From assembly GCF_024713945.1 (NCBI RefSeq), contig NC_134677.1, positions 4,839,001 through 4,903,000 on the forward strand: a stretch of 64,000 nt of DNA, in the 5' to 3' direction. The position numbers were made by a program, and so were the translations under genes. Below are positions 14,601 to 28,553 of this stretch, piece by piece (position 1 is the stretch's first letter; each line of letters opens with the position of its first letter). The notes under the pieces are model-generated. The model was not told where the DNA came from. It was given only the letters and a program-made list of their open reading frames with translations, and searched no databases. The stretch comes from Dermatophagoides farinae (Eukaryota; Arthropoda; Arachnida; Sarcoptiformes; Pyroglyphidae).

Positions 14601-17154
14601 TTTATAGATTGTAATCAATTTATAGGGGATCGCTATTGTTATCAAGATAATCATACCCGTCAATAACAACAACAATGCGTGAACAAACAAAAATAATAAC
14701 TGAACAATCAAAGAGATTAAAATCAAAATAAACGAAATTGAATAGATTAAATATTTGTCAAGACAAAACTTGTAAAAAATTACATTTTTATAACGAGATT
14801 TCCGTTTATTCTGTTAGGGAAAAAAATAAAAAGAATCGAATGAATAATCTACAGTTCTTGAATCAATTTCATTTACATGAGGGAATTTTCATTTTTAGTT
14901 ACTTTGTTATTCAACTTGAATGATGAGATAGGAAAAAATACACAAGTTTTCTGATCTTCTATTATGAGATCACTCTTTTTTACTTTTTATATCATTAATG
15001 ATCAGATCTTTATTTCTCTTTATTTAAGTTTCAAAAAATATCAACTAAATTGATGAATTTGGTCAGATAATGGTTTAGCTCGTCAACATGAGTGGTCAGT
15101 GAGCAATATTCAATGAGTCCGAAGAGAACAATGGCTCAAATAAAAATAAATGGATGCATTATGCTACTCATGAAATCATCATCAACATGTTCATTGTTTA
15201 CATCATCTGATCGCGTCATTGACTTATCTTCTAATGTTGTAGAAATGATTGAGAAAATTTGTTCTAAGGTGATCGTTCTCACTAAAATTGTTGTTTAATT
15301 CTAACAATTTTCAAGAGACAATCTTTTTAAATAAATAGTTGAATGAATCGAATGAAATCTCAATGGTCAATGATGAATCCAGAAAAACTTATTGACTGGT
15401 TCTAGGAGCGTTAAAAAAAACCCGAAATCCGAAAGTGGTGATCAGTGCATTTGCTTGTGTATATTGCATGTGTTAATAATGTTCATTTTGTCATTTGACT
15501 GAACACCTCAGAATCAAAGAATATATGAAAAAAAGAGAAAGAAAATATCGAGTGAATCTTGATCATTAAATGATCATCAATAAATCAACTTAGGTATTAT
15601 TAGAATGAATGGTATACACCATTATCATTGGTTACATTAGCAATGACAATTGAATAGGCCATCAATGTGATGACGAGAACAAGAGAAAATCGAGAAAACA
15701 TGCTTTTTTACTTGTGGCTGAATATTCATCTATATGAGTAGCACTATAGAATTCAAGAATCGCTTACCCACTTCATTTCTATTTTCTTTTTTCTCTTTGT
15801 TTGTTTGTTTTTTTGCCTGAATTCTTGTTTCTGCTCTTGATCAAACAAGGAAATGAACCAATGAACTAAGTCTTTTTATTCTAGTTGAATGTTGATTATT
15901 TTAACGAAAAATATTTTATTTTTTTATAATTTGGTAATGTAATTCATGTTCTCGTCTGTCAATGACTTTAAATCAGGCGGTAGACTTTTGATTTAATGAC
16001 AAAAGTCAATTGATTAAATACTAAAACTTTTGTTAATCAAATTGATTGAATTTCAATCGATGATGGACATAATGATTATTATAGTCGGAAATTATAATTT
16101 GATTGGTGCTCGTTTCCGATCAATTCTAATTGTTCATTCAATAAACTTTCATTTAGACCATTATATATTGTTTGTTATAATAATGATGGTCATTCTAATC
16201 GTAATGACGAGAGTTTTGTCAGTGTGAAGGACAGATGTTTGACTATTTTGGTTCTGCTGATTATTGTTTTGATACGACTTACAATGCCATTCTGGTAACT
16301 GGACAAAACTATGACTGTCTTAAAACTCATCATATGCAAAATAAAAATCATTTAAACCGATACAATTAATCTTTTTTGTCTAGTCGCTTGACATTAACAA
16401 TGAACAACAATAATCAAGACGACCACCGAAATGTTAAATGGTATACACACGAGATACACATTAGCAATGATGGTTCATTTGTTTATTCGTATGTCTTGTC
16501 CCAATATATTAGCAAGTCAACCTAGTTATAACTGGATTGAAATGAATAACGAATAACGATGATAATTATGTTGAATCAAAATGCATATGTCGACGGCGGG
16601 TGTTTCTATTCTAACTATATAAGTTGAATCCAAAAGCAATGCCGCTATTTAAAAAGTTTCAAATGATTAATTGTCATAAATGGCGTGCAGATTCAAAAAA
16701 GAATTTCTTTCATCACCAGTTTTTTCTTTTGAATTTCATTTTCAAAACTAGATGAAACCAGTTGACTTTTCAAATCTATTCCGGACAAAACTAATTCAAA
16801 TCCCGACTATCCTTGAGGAAATTTTCACCACCTGAACTCACAGAAGGCATGAATTTGTTGAAAATTTGTCGGTCCAATTATTTTGAAAAAAAAACAAAAT
16901 TATGAATGTGACTATATATATATTTAAAGTGTGTATCTCCAATGACCAAGGATAATGAATGATGATTGAAACAATTTTCATACAGAGGGTTAATTATCGT
17001 TTACCTTTTGTATTTCGACGCGTGCATAGAATTTTCGTTCGATTATTGTAATTAAGAAGAATGTGAGTCGATTATAATTTGTCGTCAATGAAGAATTGTA
17101 TTTCTTTTTAAAAAATATCATAAACTTCCAAATGAAAGTCAGTGAATTTATTTT

Positions 17155-17166
17155 TTTGGCGCCAAA
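17155..17166. promoter_or_regulatory. E2F-like palindrome TTTGGCGCCAAA
   Basis: This is identical over 12 bp to the site upstream of the PIM gene. It stands in otherwise AT-rich sequence with no gene nearby. Confidence 0.25.
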
Positions 17167-19131
17167 AATCAACATGTTTTCAATAAGTATTGTGTTTGAC
17201 TTTTTTCTTTCTTGCATGTGTGATATCTCTCTCTATCTTTGTGTGAACTTTGAGCTTTTTTTATTGAAAGCTTGTGTGGAATGTTGTTTATGTGAAATGG
17301 TCTTGGGTCGAGACTGGTCATTCGACCTTTTTCTCACTAAGGACACACACACACACACATTCAGTATGGAGACATGTATTTATTGATCACAGGCGGTTCA
17401 ACCACATTCCATTTCACTAACTATGCTACTCTTATAAGTGAAGTGAGATTTTTTCTGTGTCGAAAAAAATTAGGATATTCAACTTGCTTGTCTTGAATAA
17501 GTTTGTTTTGTTTTTTTTTCAATATATTCCATGCATCTTTATTCCTCATTAAATTTAATGAAAGAAAAGATTGGTTATTCGAGACTTTTTGTGTGCGGTA
17601 TTTACCGCATCAATTTCGTGCTATGTCAAAGAAAATTGTTTTGTGATAAATGAATTTTTATTCGTCAAAAAATTTTTTAAGAAACTAAAAAATTCAAAAA
17701 CTTATCAATGACCTCTTGAACCCCAGAGGGAAAGACAGAGGGAGAGATATAGACAGTCGACATGGTCCATGTGTGTGATTCGACTGATCGGTATGGATAT
17801 GAGTCTTGCTACAAGTGTCAATAAATACATTTTATAAATTGAAATCTATAATTTCAAGCTCTATATGCGAAATTCATTCATTTGCCAACTAATTGCTGCT
17901 GAAGAAAATGAAATATTTTTCTATTGATATTCCCATCAAAATTAGAGTTTGTTGCTAATGTTATTCCCGATATAGATAAGAGAGAAAATTCTTTTAAAAA
18001 TTTTAACATGTGATAAAGAAGAAATCGAATGGATAAGCAATACCAGTAATGAATTTGCATTTATTTTGTTTATATTTTACACACACACACACATAAACAC
18101 CAGTCATTCCAATATATACCCATCAGTTCAATAATGGTCATGAGAATGTTTAATCAGGCTTCAATGTAATTTCAATTCAATATGATTTCCTTAGCCAACC
18201 CATTATTGTTGCTAATAACCATGTTATTCATAGATGTTTATATGTTTGTCAATGAGGGAGCAATCTATGCTTCTTGAATTTTGGGAAAAATATTTTTTTT
18301 CTTCTTTGTTATACTATAGGTGCGAAATGCAACACCTTTCTCACGCTCACTTATGGTTTCAACAACCATGAAAAATTACTGTTGTTGAATATATAAAAAT
18401 TAAAACTGGACATTGATAAAATGATGATTTTTTCTGGAAAATTATTTCTATCATCGACATTCCAAATGTTTGACGGGTCAAATCTGAATTCCTATGATGT
18501 TTTTTGATGTAGCAATGATTGGATATTCTCGTTACATCCTCATTCGGAAAAAAGTCGAATATAAAACAGATAAACGGGAAACATTTAGCATGGAGAAAAA
18601 CTCAACAAGCTTGTTTTTTTTATTTTGCTATTTTAGTAGCTTTTTTTGATTCATTAATTATTTTTCGAACCATTTCAACAACTGTGCTCATCTTGTTGTT
18701 AGTTGTCACTGCTGTTTGTATTTGCATAAAACCCCGTGTGGCCAATCAATCAGCCGCAACCAGTATCGGTCATTGTTCATTCAAAAAACATTCATTCATT
18801 CATAAATATTTGTACTCATATATCGTTAGTATAATCTAAAACAACTGGAACATACTGGAATGAATCGGTTGCAAACATAACGAAACTGCCATATAATGAC
18901 TTTCGTATGTTAAGCATTAAAGTTAAAACCTTAAACTTATGCACATTAGAAGAGTGGTATGTTTAAAAAGCCATCTTTTAGGATTTATGTTTCGTTATTT
19001 TTCTTGGCCAATCGATTGATTGATACATGAACACATGATTGAACGTAAGCATGGAATCTAGTTCATCTGGCTGTCATTTTCGTTGCAATTTTGTTTAGTT
19101 TAGTTAAGTTTGAGAATGAGAAAGAAAAAAA

Positions 19132-19185
19132 CGCGCCAAAAAACAACAAACATTCTTTGCTTACATGATTGAATTTGGCGCGAAA
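19132..19185. promoter_or_regulatory. Paired E2F-like sites in inverted arrangement
   Basis: CGCGCCAAA at 19132-19140 and TTTGGCGCG at 19174-19182 are exact complements 33 bp apart. The second extends to TTTGGCGCGAAA, a full two-sided E2F consensus. No gene is visible within 20 kb, so if functional they would serve a distant or unseen transcript. Confidence 0.3.
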
Positions 19186-20447
19186 AATACAAAATATTTG
19201 CTATTGTAATTCATTACATTGTGAGAATGGTCCCCTCTCTCTCGACAACAACACATGGTCACCATTAAACACTGAAAATCACTTGCTCTTTGCTGGAAAA
19301 TAAATGTTTGGTACTAACAATCACTATGGCCCTTGTAGGCAAATAATGTTTTTACCGCCTTTTTCATCTGGTTTGATTCATTGAACTTTTCGCAATGTTC
19401 GTACATGTTTGAGAAAAGTTGTTATAACGATTATATACATTTGTATTCGAATGACGCTAGTATAAACATACATTTAATATTCATGATACAACACGAAATC
19501 ATTCCCAGTTCAAAGGTTATTTAAATCATTTAGGAATCCGAATAGATTTCAAAAATTTCTAACTCATGCATATAACTAATTCATTTTACCACAATATTAA
19601 ATTATCATCATGATGATAATTATTGAGAATGTAAAATCAATGAATCAATAAAAGGATTAAAGAACGAACACAACAATAATAACAACAGTTTGAAAATTTT
19701 TGATTACAATTCATCAGGTTCGACAGCCAGCCTTTGCACACCTTATAGCCACAAATATTGGCTTGATTGCTCATGCTTTTCAAGAATTTCCAGTAAATAA
19801 TAGGGAATGAATTGTAATTAAAACAAATTATACAGCCAATGATGATCATAGATAATACCGACGTTGACAGAAGCCGTTATTTGAAACATATTTATCTTTG
19901 AAAGGATAAATTTGTATTAAAAATATTTGCAACCACGTTTATGGCATTAATACACATATTTTGAAAAAAAGGCCAATCTAAATTTCGAACTAAATTGGTC
20001 AATATTATTATTGATGTAACAAAAAATAGTGATTTAGCAATAATTAAAGTAATAATTGGAAGACATCAAACACTATGATCAGTAAAAGTTTGATTTATCA
20101 CGGCAACTTAATATGAGAATAATTTTTTCAACCAATCAATGTATACATTATTGGTGACAATCAAAACTATTATAAACTAACGGGATTATTATCTAAATTG
20201 ATAGGTCGTGATACGATTATTAAAAAAATGAGAAAGATCTATTCTCTTTGGATTTAAATCACCTCATTTTGGCATCTTCGATTTTTACTTACTTAGATTA
20301 TGGCTTCTTTTATGTGATGTTCAATTATTTTTTCGTCCTTATTCAATGTGTTGGCAATGATATTGGTGGCTTTTGGCTTTTGTTGGTTGTCGATAGTATA
20401 CTTTAGATTTAATGCATCATCATTATCATCAAGTCAATGGTCATCAT

Positions 20448-20568
20448 CAGTGGCGGATCTACCATAGGGCCCAACGAAATTTTTCTCTCTATTTTCATTC
20501 AATAGGGAGCCCACCGCCGCAAGATGTTGTTAGCACCCTGGACCCATGGATTGATTGATCCGTCACTG
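20448..20568. mobile_element. Miniature hAT-like element (about 121 bp)
   Basis: The element begins CAGTGGCGGATC and ends GATCCGTCACTG, terminal inverted repeats with one mismatch. The flanks GTCATCAT and ATCATCAC match at six of eight positions, as expected of an old 8-bp duplication. The interior is more GC-rich than its surroundings (CATAGGGCCC, GAGCCCACCGCCGC). There is no coding capacity. Confidence 0.55.
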
Positions 20569-23500
20569 ATCATCACACATTCATGCCTAGACATCAAAAA
20601 TATCGATTGAACAAAGTGTTTTTAATGAAATATCCGTGTCTAACGAATCAGTCATTCGTATCGTCGTGGTCAGAAAACCAGCCAATCTTATTCAATTATT
20701 TTTATAAACTCATGATCATCACCAGGTTAATTTTTGTTAATTAAGAGAAATTTTTTACTCATTTTTTCTGTTTTCAAAAAAAAACGAAATCAACATAATT
20801 ATCGCCTCAAAAATTTATAAAGTCTCATAAAGATGATACATGTTGACACAAACGGTAGAGAATACATAAGGTCAATTAGGGAAAAACCAAAGTGATGGTT
20901 TTGAACGATATCAATGCTTATGATGGTAATAATGATTATGAAAAGAATTTGAAATCATGGTGCAAAAAAAATCAAATTGATTCGACAGCTAGACAAATGA
21001 GCGTAGATAATATGAGAATCACATTCATTCAATCATAATGTTGATTATTATGTGGACGATGGCAGGAAAGCCGAAAATCGAGTCTCATTTATATTGAGTA
21101 TATCTCATCCATAAAGTGATTTAAAAGCCACCAATTGTGTGCCTTAACGACGACGATAGCCACCATCAGCAAACGAATGACAGAAAATGAGAGGGAGAGT
21201 ACGACATGTTGATCCATCGATGCTGGAACTGTAATATGATGATGATCGTTTCGATTATTTTTCTATTCAGTTTGTTTTACTTGAGATAAAATCAAAAAAA
21301 AAGATTTTCAATTTTTTTTTCTTGAAAACTAATCTGTACGCATACTGCACAAAATTATTTATTGGTTCGTTTATCAAGTTAGTTTTATTAGAAATGTGAA
21401 TAGAAAACTTTTTGTCAGGAAAAAAATTTTAAATTTCCAACTAGAATCAAGATACTCAGATGATTAATGTGAATTACTTGGTTTATTAAATTACGTTTGA
21501 TTTGTTTGACTATTAGAGATCATAATCAAAAAATGGATTGGTTCTTTCCTAATAATTGTCATTCCATTTTATGAATCTATTGCAAGAGATTATCATTATT
21601 GTAGCCGATCAACAATTATTCGATAGGATTTGATCGGCACATTCCAAACATACCGAATTCTCTCCATGATGAGGATTTACATGAGTGATGATGATGATTG
21701 AGCTCACCTGGATTAATTGTTGTTTATAAATACAAGTATAAGACACCTGGTAACTAGGCAAAACATCCTGGCCACAAAAATTTGATTGCACGAAACAAAT
21801 GCAACGGCTGATGAAAGACAAGGGTTAACATATCCATTGGCTACAATGATGAAACAAATGATCAATCACAATTACTGGTTTCAAATTAAATTAATATTGT
21901 TACTTCATTTGGAATGATGAACACAATTGATGAATCCCAGGATCTAGTTTATGGCAGTTTAATGAAAAGCGATGTAACAACAATATGATGAGACGATCAC
22001 AGCGCGAAATGGGGCAATCATTATAGATGATATGGTCAGCTTATTTGTCTGAAATTTTAATTATAATCCCTATATGAGCTTTTGCTATTCAACTATTAAA
22101 CTGTACACTCGTATATAGATCACTGCAAATAATTTTTGAGAGAAATTTTCTTTCTTTTGGGGATGTGTAGCTGTCTGATTAAAATTTTTGGCACCTTTTT
22201 CTCACTTGTTGTGGCCATTGATGACCATGGAACAATAATGAATGATTCAGATGAATTAGTGGGAAAAATTCATTCTAATTTTGCCGCCTTGTTTTTGTCT
22301 AGCTTTTGATTGAAAAAGGCAAAAAGAAAGAAAATTCAATGAAAATTTTTCTGAGGGAATAAGAACGTATTTGAAATATTTTTCTAAATGAAAAAAGACC
22401 TGGATTTGGCCTCAATAGTTTTCCAATGTCCCGATGTCGGGTGGTTGTAACCATTGTGATCCCGTGTGTCCGTGAGTATTTCAATATGGCTATTCAATTG
22501 AATGAACAACAACTTTCGTGACCATGCACCATACCAGTGTTTTTTTGTGAATGAAATGAAAACTATTATTCAACCAACGAATGTATGAATAGCAGCCGGA
22601 TGGTGAATGCAAAATGAATGAAAAAAAAAGATCGGATGCTCGACATACGTGTAAAGTGATTATAATGCATCAAATACTTACAACGGTCGTTTAGGTCATC
22701 AGTATTGTTGATCCTCTCCCTCAGTTACATTCCGGACATTCCAATCCATTCAAATAGGTAAATCAAAGCGTAAAGTTGCAAACCAAAAATTTTCAATGTA
22801 CTAATAAATAGAATGTACAAATAAAAATCGTGTTAATGCTCTGTGTTTGTGCAAAGAATGATTAACTAAACCATAGTCGATAATCGAAATTAAGTCTGGA
22901 ATTTCGGTATGAGATGTTTGACCATCACGTACAATTCATTTGTCTATTTCGGCTTCTCTTATTGTATTGCTTCGAATTCCAATTCGATTCAAATATTTGA
23001 ATCAAATATAATTTTTACGAAAGATAATAAATAAAATTATTTAATTTACGACGAGGACAGAATAAAGAATAATAAGATCAGAATCACTAACTAACTAGAA
23101 TATCTTATCCGTCTACCACTGTTTATTAATCTTCATGACGAATATATGATTTATTCATACACAGGTGACAAAAAAGGTCTATGTGAATTAGAAAAGTTTT
23201 ACAAGATTTAAAAGTACAAAATGATTAATCAGAATATTGTTGGCAAGCCATGACATCTATCTATCATGAAAGTATCTATACATTGCTATGTTTATTGACA
23301 ATTAAGAAAAAACAGACTACCATTTCACGGAAATAGCAGCTTTATCTATTTATGTGCTATTGATGTGATGTATTTGTTTGTACTCGAATGTCATCCAGCA
23401 GCCGGTATCTTATCAATGTGATCCTTGCATGCCAATGCATTCGCATGTTTGTCTGGGTTTTTTTTCGGTAACATCGACACCATCAATAATTGAATAAATT

Positions 23501-23694
23501 CAGCCACATGAATGCACTTGCCAAGGCCTTGTGGATAGATATGAAGTTGCACCGATCATCAGAATTAAAATGCGGAATAAATATTGTGGAAAAATATTGA
23601 AAATTCATTTCATTCAGATAGTAGGCAATTTTCTACAACAGGTAGCAGAACTAAAACAATACTAGGTCGCGTGCTGTGTTTGTGTTTTTGTTTT

Positions 23695-23718
23695 TGTGTG
23701 TGTGTGTGTGTGTGTGTG
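23695..23718 (+). repeat. TG microsatellite
   Basis: Twelve TG units following a T/G-rich lead-in. Confidence 0.9.
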
Positions 23719-26700
23719 TTTCGAATCAATTTATCCATATTGATTGGTTAGAAAAGTTAAAACAAAATGGCATTTAGCGACACTCAAATATATTCAGTTT
23801 AACACACAAACACAGGGAAACATAAATAGGCAGGTAGTTGTGATTATTGTGAAAGAGATGATAGATTATGAACATTGTATATACGCAAACCTGACCGATA
23901 GACAAAGTGAATTTTTTGCAATGACATCGACATTATCAAGTGCATATACACTTCCACTTTGTTACGGTTGGGGGAGTCGAATGACTTGAATTTTTCTAAT
24001 GTGTATAGAAAGGAAAAAATATTTTGATGTTCTGTGCACTCCAATTCATTATGTATGATGAAGACCATATGCAAAGAAAAAAAGGCCAGCAAGTGCAAGT
24101 CAGTATATATTTGAAATATAATGGATACGTGCATAGTACACAATTAGCAAGTGACAAATTCGTATGACGATATGTCACTAAGTTATTCTTGATATTTGCC
24201 TTCCCCGATTCACACCCCCTAGCAACAAATCTATGAGGGCAATGATCATCATCATCATCATCAGGTCGTTGGAATGAGTCGACTGTAAATATGTAGCATA
24301 CAAATGGACTACGTGATATGTCGCTTAACCTTTAACCTCAAAACAGTATCTTTCTCTTTATTTTTCTGGTTGGTTTTTTTTTTGGTTCTGTTTTAGTTTC
24401 GGATGTGATGTATCCATCTAAATCGATTGTCCCAAATGTTGCTGCTATCGATCTGATGGTGGTCTGTGATTCATCATCATAGTTTGTAATAGTTTCTATT
24501 TGCATGAATAAAAATAACAGTTAGCTTACATACATCATGATAGCTTGAAATATGGATCGATTCGGCCTGTCCATCACACCATAAACAAACAGACCAATGT
24601 TTTATCCCATAATGACATAATGTTCAAATTGAGCGTATGGATAACAACAAGCAATTTCTTGGATTCAAAACCAACAAACAAGACAATGAGAAGCGTGAGA
24701 ATGTGATCAATGATTAAAATGTCTGTACACTTTAGGCTCGTTATCTAGTGTCAAATTGGCCGAGACAAGTTAATCAACAAGTCATTGACCATATATACAC
24801 TATACTATTGTGATTATAGTAGGACCGCACACAAACTCACGTGTGAATTTTATCCAACATCATGACAAAAGACAGCCTTTCATGATTTGTATTTGCTGCC
24901 AAAATTCATACAATCGGTACATTGTATTACGGGATCTATCAATCATTGAATTTCAATGAATATTCAAATCAATTAATTCAACTCGACAAACAAACAAACA
25001 GGTAGGTCTTGCCAATTATTGCTGCACGAATTTTTCATGCGAACATTTGTCCTATGATTTGAATATGATATGAACATAAAAAACTCTGAAATGCCTTGAC
25101 CAACCAAGGAGGTCAACCATCAAATGGATGATGATGATGAAAATAGCCATAGGAAATGAATTGGAACTCACACGTTGAATTTCAATCATCGATCATTGGA
25201 TGCAAACAATAAACCGTCCTCATCATAATCATTCCCAATAATAATATTGATTAAATAATCTGAAATGGATTGTTGTTTGTGCTGTATTGTTGTCGATGTT
25301 ACAATTTTCTCCATTTCCAAATTAATCGATCGATTCTTGTGATGGGAAAATTCACAAGAAAATTATCAGTATTGTGTAAAGAGCAGTATTTAACTCAACG
25401 TGAAGCCAAGAAAATCGATAGTTATTATCAATTCAATGAATAATTATAAAGATTAAAATGGAACGAAAAGTTATAAATGATATCGACATCATTTTCAAGG
25501 TTATCAATGGTATGCTTTTATACCTTAAATAATGTTGTTTGTTCATCTTAGCTTTCTGATTATAATAATTAACATTCCACAACTATCATGGCGAACAATA
25601 AAAAAAAGTGACAATAAATGATTTTGTTGTTGTTCCATTTTTAACCATTGAATTGGATTTTGATTATATCGATAAAAAAGAATCATGTTTTATGTCATGA
25701 TCATCATCATCATCATCATCAAATCAATAGAAAATAACAAATAATAATAATAATAATAATGCTTTATTTTTCAAAATTTCTACAACTGTTGAATCAAATT
25801 AATGGGTCGTTCAATGATAATTAAAAAAACCGACAATCAAGGGCAAACAAATGATGATGCAATTCAACGATTCTTATTCACCAAACATATATATCATACA
25901 TGCATTGGCTGTGTTTTTCCCATCAAACCCCTGGAGCGATCATCATCATCATCATTGAAGATATTCTTTCTTTATGATAATAACTGATTTTGTCAAAAGG
26001 TATCTCACCATCATACAAATTTAGCGGCTATATATGAACAAATTTTTTCTTCTTCTTGTCAGCGTCGTTGACATGAGCCATCATCGAGACTTGTGGTAAA
26101 CCAATGGATGCTGATGTTTTGTTGGCAGCTAATTAATTAAAATAACACAAATCTTGCTAAAATCAAGTTAAGCTACACTCACTCATTCATTCATTCATTC
26201 ATTCATCTGGACTATAGATCCGTAACATGCCCAAATATAAAAATAACTTAATGGACAATGTATCTACATTTTTAATAAAGACACACCTCAAACCGAAATT
26301 GTGGAAAAAAATGTTTTAAAAAAATACAAAGACACACTGACGTTATGCTCAAAATATTAAATTTTGTCCTGTTTTGTTTCATCATATATTATATCTATCT
26401 TGCATGTTCCAGTTATAACCTATGACCATAGGATAGTTGAATTGCAATTTTATTTTTTTCTGATGATTGGATTTAAATCGTGAATGTATGTGTTTGGAAA
26501 ACCCCTCACCGAGAATGCGTTCATCACCATCAACCAAACATGTTATTATATGGACAAGGATTGACAGATTAATCGTTGGCGTTTGAACATTTCCATTGGT
26601 TTGATTCATACTCGATGATTATGAAAGCTATAACCAGCTATACATTGTGTTTGTCTGTCTCTGATTCATTTCATTTCGATCATCATGAGCATCGGTTGTT

Positions 26701-26788
26701 TAGTTGGTTGGTCTCAATTTATAATTCGCGAATGGTCATTCATATTAGCTTCTTTAAGTTGGTCGGATTGTGTATTTATTTTTATGTA

Positions 26789-26810
26789 TGTGTGTGTGTG
26801 TGTGTGTGTG
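26789..26810 (+). repeat. TG microsatellite
   Basis: Eleven TG units. Confidence 0.9.
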
Positions 26811-28515
26811 TTTGTCTGTGTGGGCGGATGTATGAATAGATTGTATTCGGGTTGATGATGATGAAAAGCGATTTGGATAAATGAATCAATGTGTCTGAAT
26901 GTATTTGATTTGACTGATGGGATTGATGAATGGTTTTTTTCGCATTTTATTTCATTCATTTATTCATTCTGTTTTCTCCCCTATAGGCATGCAACAAGTG
27001 TATTGTCGGTTATATGAAAAGATCAAGATAGAATCATCATCATGATGAGATGAACTCACCAATTGCATCAAAAATTGACCGATCATGATGGACATAAAAT
27101 AAAAGAGGGTATCTTCTTTATTCACAGCATGCGATTCTCTTCTTTTTTCCATCTATTTTTATTCAATATGATCAACGGTTATGATCATTGCTTACCTGTT
27201 ATAAAATCATCATTTTCTCAAAGTCTCACGATTGAAAAACTAACCAGCCAGTTTCAACAATTTCTGACATGCCACGCATACAAAAACACACATTTTTTGC
27301 GATGCAATGGTTTTGTATGAAAATTCCATTTTTTGTTGCATACTTTTTAATGGTCAAAGTTGCTGCTGCTGTTAATATAATATTAGCGATGCAACATATT
27401 CATAAGCAATAATGATTGAGCTTTCTTATCATTCATATAGCCCATGGATACGGATACTTGGTTTCCTTTTATTTTATTTCATTCATCATTTCATTTGATG
27501 ATGATATCCATCACCATTGATGATGACGACAACGAATAAAATCTTCTCATGTGACTTCTTATTCGTCTGCATGTATGTGTGCGTATCACAAACATTTTTC
27601 TTTCTTTTTTTGGTTATAAAGCTATGAATGTCTGTGTTATTTGCACAAGCCAGCTCGCCTATGAATGACCTCGAACTTTGTCGATGTCCTTTTTGAAGGC
27701 CATACCTCAGCGATGGTGAGTTTTTCATCGTCGTCGTCGTCGTCGTTTTTCGTCGTAGTCGATCGAAACATCATTCTGGCTATGGTTGCTTGAATGTACA
27801 ATGTTGTACATACAATTGATGGACAGGATTCTAACTACTACCATACAGCAGCATGCTGGATACAATTTACGCGTTCAATGTTTTCAATGCATATTGAATC
27901 ATTGATGTTATGTTGGCAGTTTTTACAATTTGCTTGCAACCAAAAAGAATCTGGCGCGCTTTTTTCGGTTCATTCGACTGTGGTAGTAGATGATGATGAT
28001 TGTTGTTGATTGTTTTGTAGCAGTCCCATTAACCCTATACGACGAGACTATTGTATATGATGATGATGATGGCTAAACAACTTGGTTCGATGGTCTTGAA
28101 GTGGTGATGATGATGAAAATTGAGAATTGTTTGCTCGTTTTGCTACAATCACAGCAATTACCACTTTCACTTTGATGATTTTTTTTCTGTAAATTTGTTG
28201 TTTAACCATTGGAAAAGTTCTTTCACCTGGCCAATTCTTTCTCTTCTATACATTTAACCAACCAGTCGGTTGAATCGTTCACGAGCTGACCTTTTCGTTA
28301 AATGGTTGAATCATCTGCTCTTTTCTTTTTTGTTTGTCTGACTGGGTCTCTTTAACCCTATCACTTTTTTTAATACATACAGGTTTATTTTACGACAATC
28401 ACGCCAGGAATTCCTATAGAAATTTTTTCTCCCATCATTAGAATAGCCACTTTCAATGAATGAATGATGACAATCCAAGTTTAGTTCGTAAGTCGTTGTT
28501 TTTGCTATTATTTTC

Positions 28516-28553
28516 ACTATAGTATAGGACCATCATACGTCCTATACTATAGT
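28516..28553. other. Perfect 15-bp inverted repeat with 8-bp loop
   Basis: ACTATAGTATAGGAC is followed by CATCATAC and the exact complement GTCCTATACTATAGT. The stem has no mismatch and stops sharply at both ends. It could be a tiny hairpin RNA, a relic of transposon ends, or a cruciform-forming site; nothing nearby decides between these. Confidence 0.6.

Larger units (their letters stand above)
1..20447. other. Gene-free AT-rich stretch
   Basis: No open frame here shows a recognisable domain, convincing codon use or splice structure. The longest, a 151-codon minus-strand frame at 3606-4061, has no recognisable similarity and no support. Contents are microsatellites, scattered ATG/CAT trinucleotide runs, a possible MITE near 827-943, GGCGCC at 2124, and the E2F-like sites at 17155 and 19132-19185. 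Confidence 0.6.

Noticed and set aside
18519-18839. 106-codon frame with a hydrophobic stretch suggesting a membrane segment
   Set aside because: It starts at TTG, and the hydrophobic run is what T-rich DNA encodes by chance; no other support.
19601-19620. Perfect 20-bp palindrome built of ATC/GAT units
   Set aside because: It arises easily where CAT and ATG trinucleotide runs meet, which is common throughout the window.
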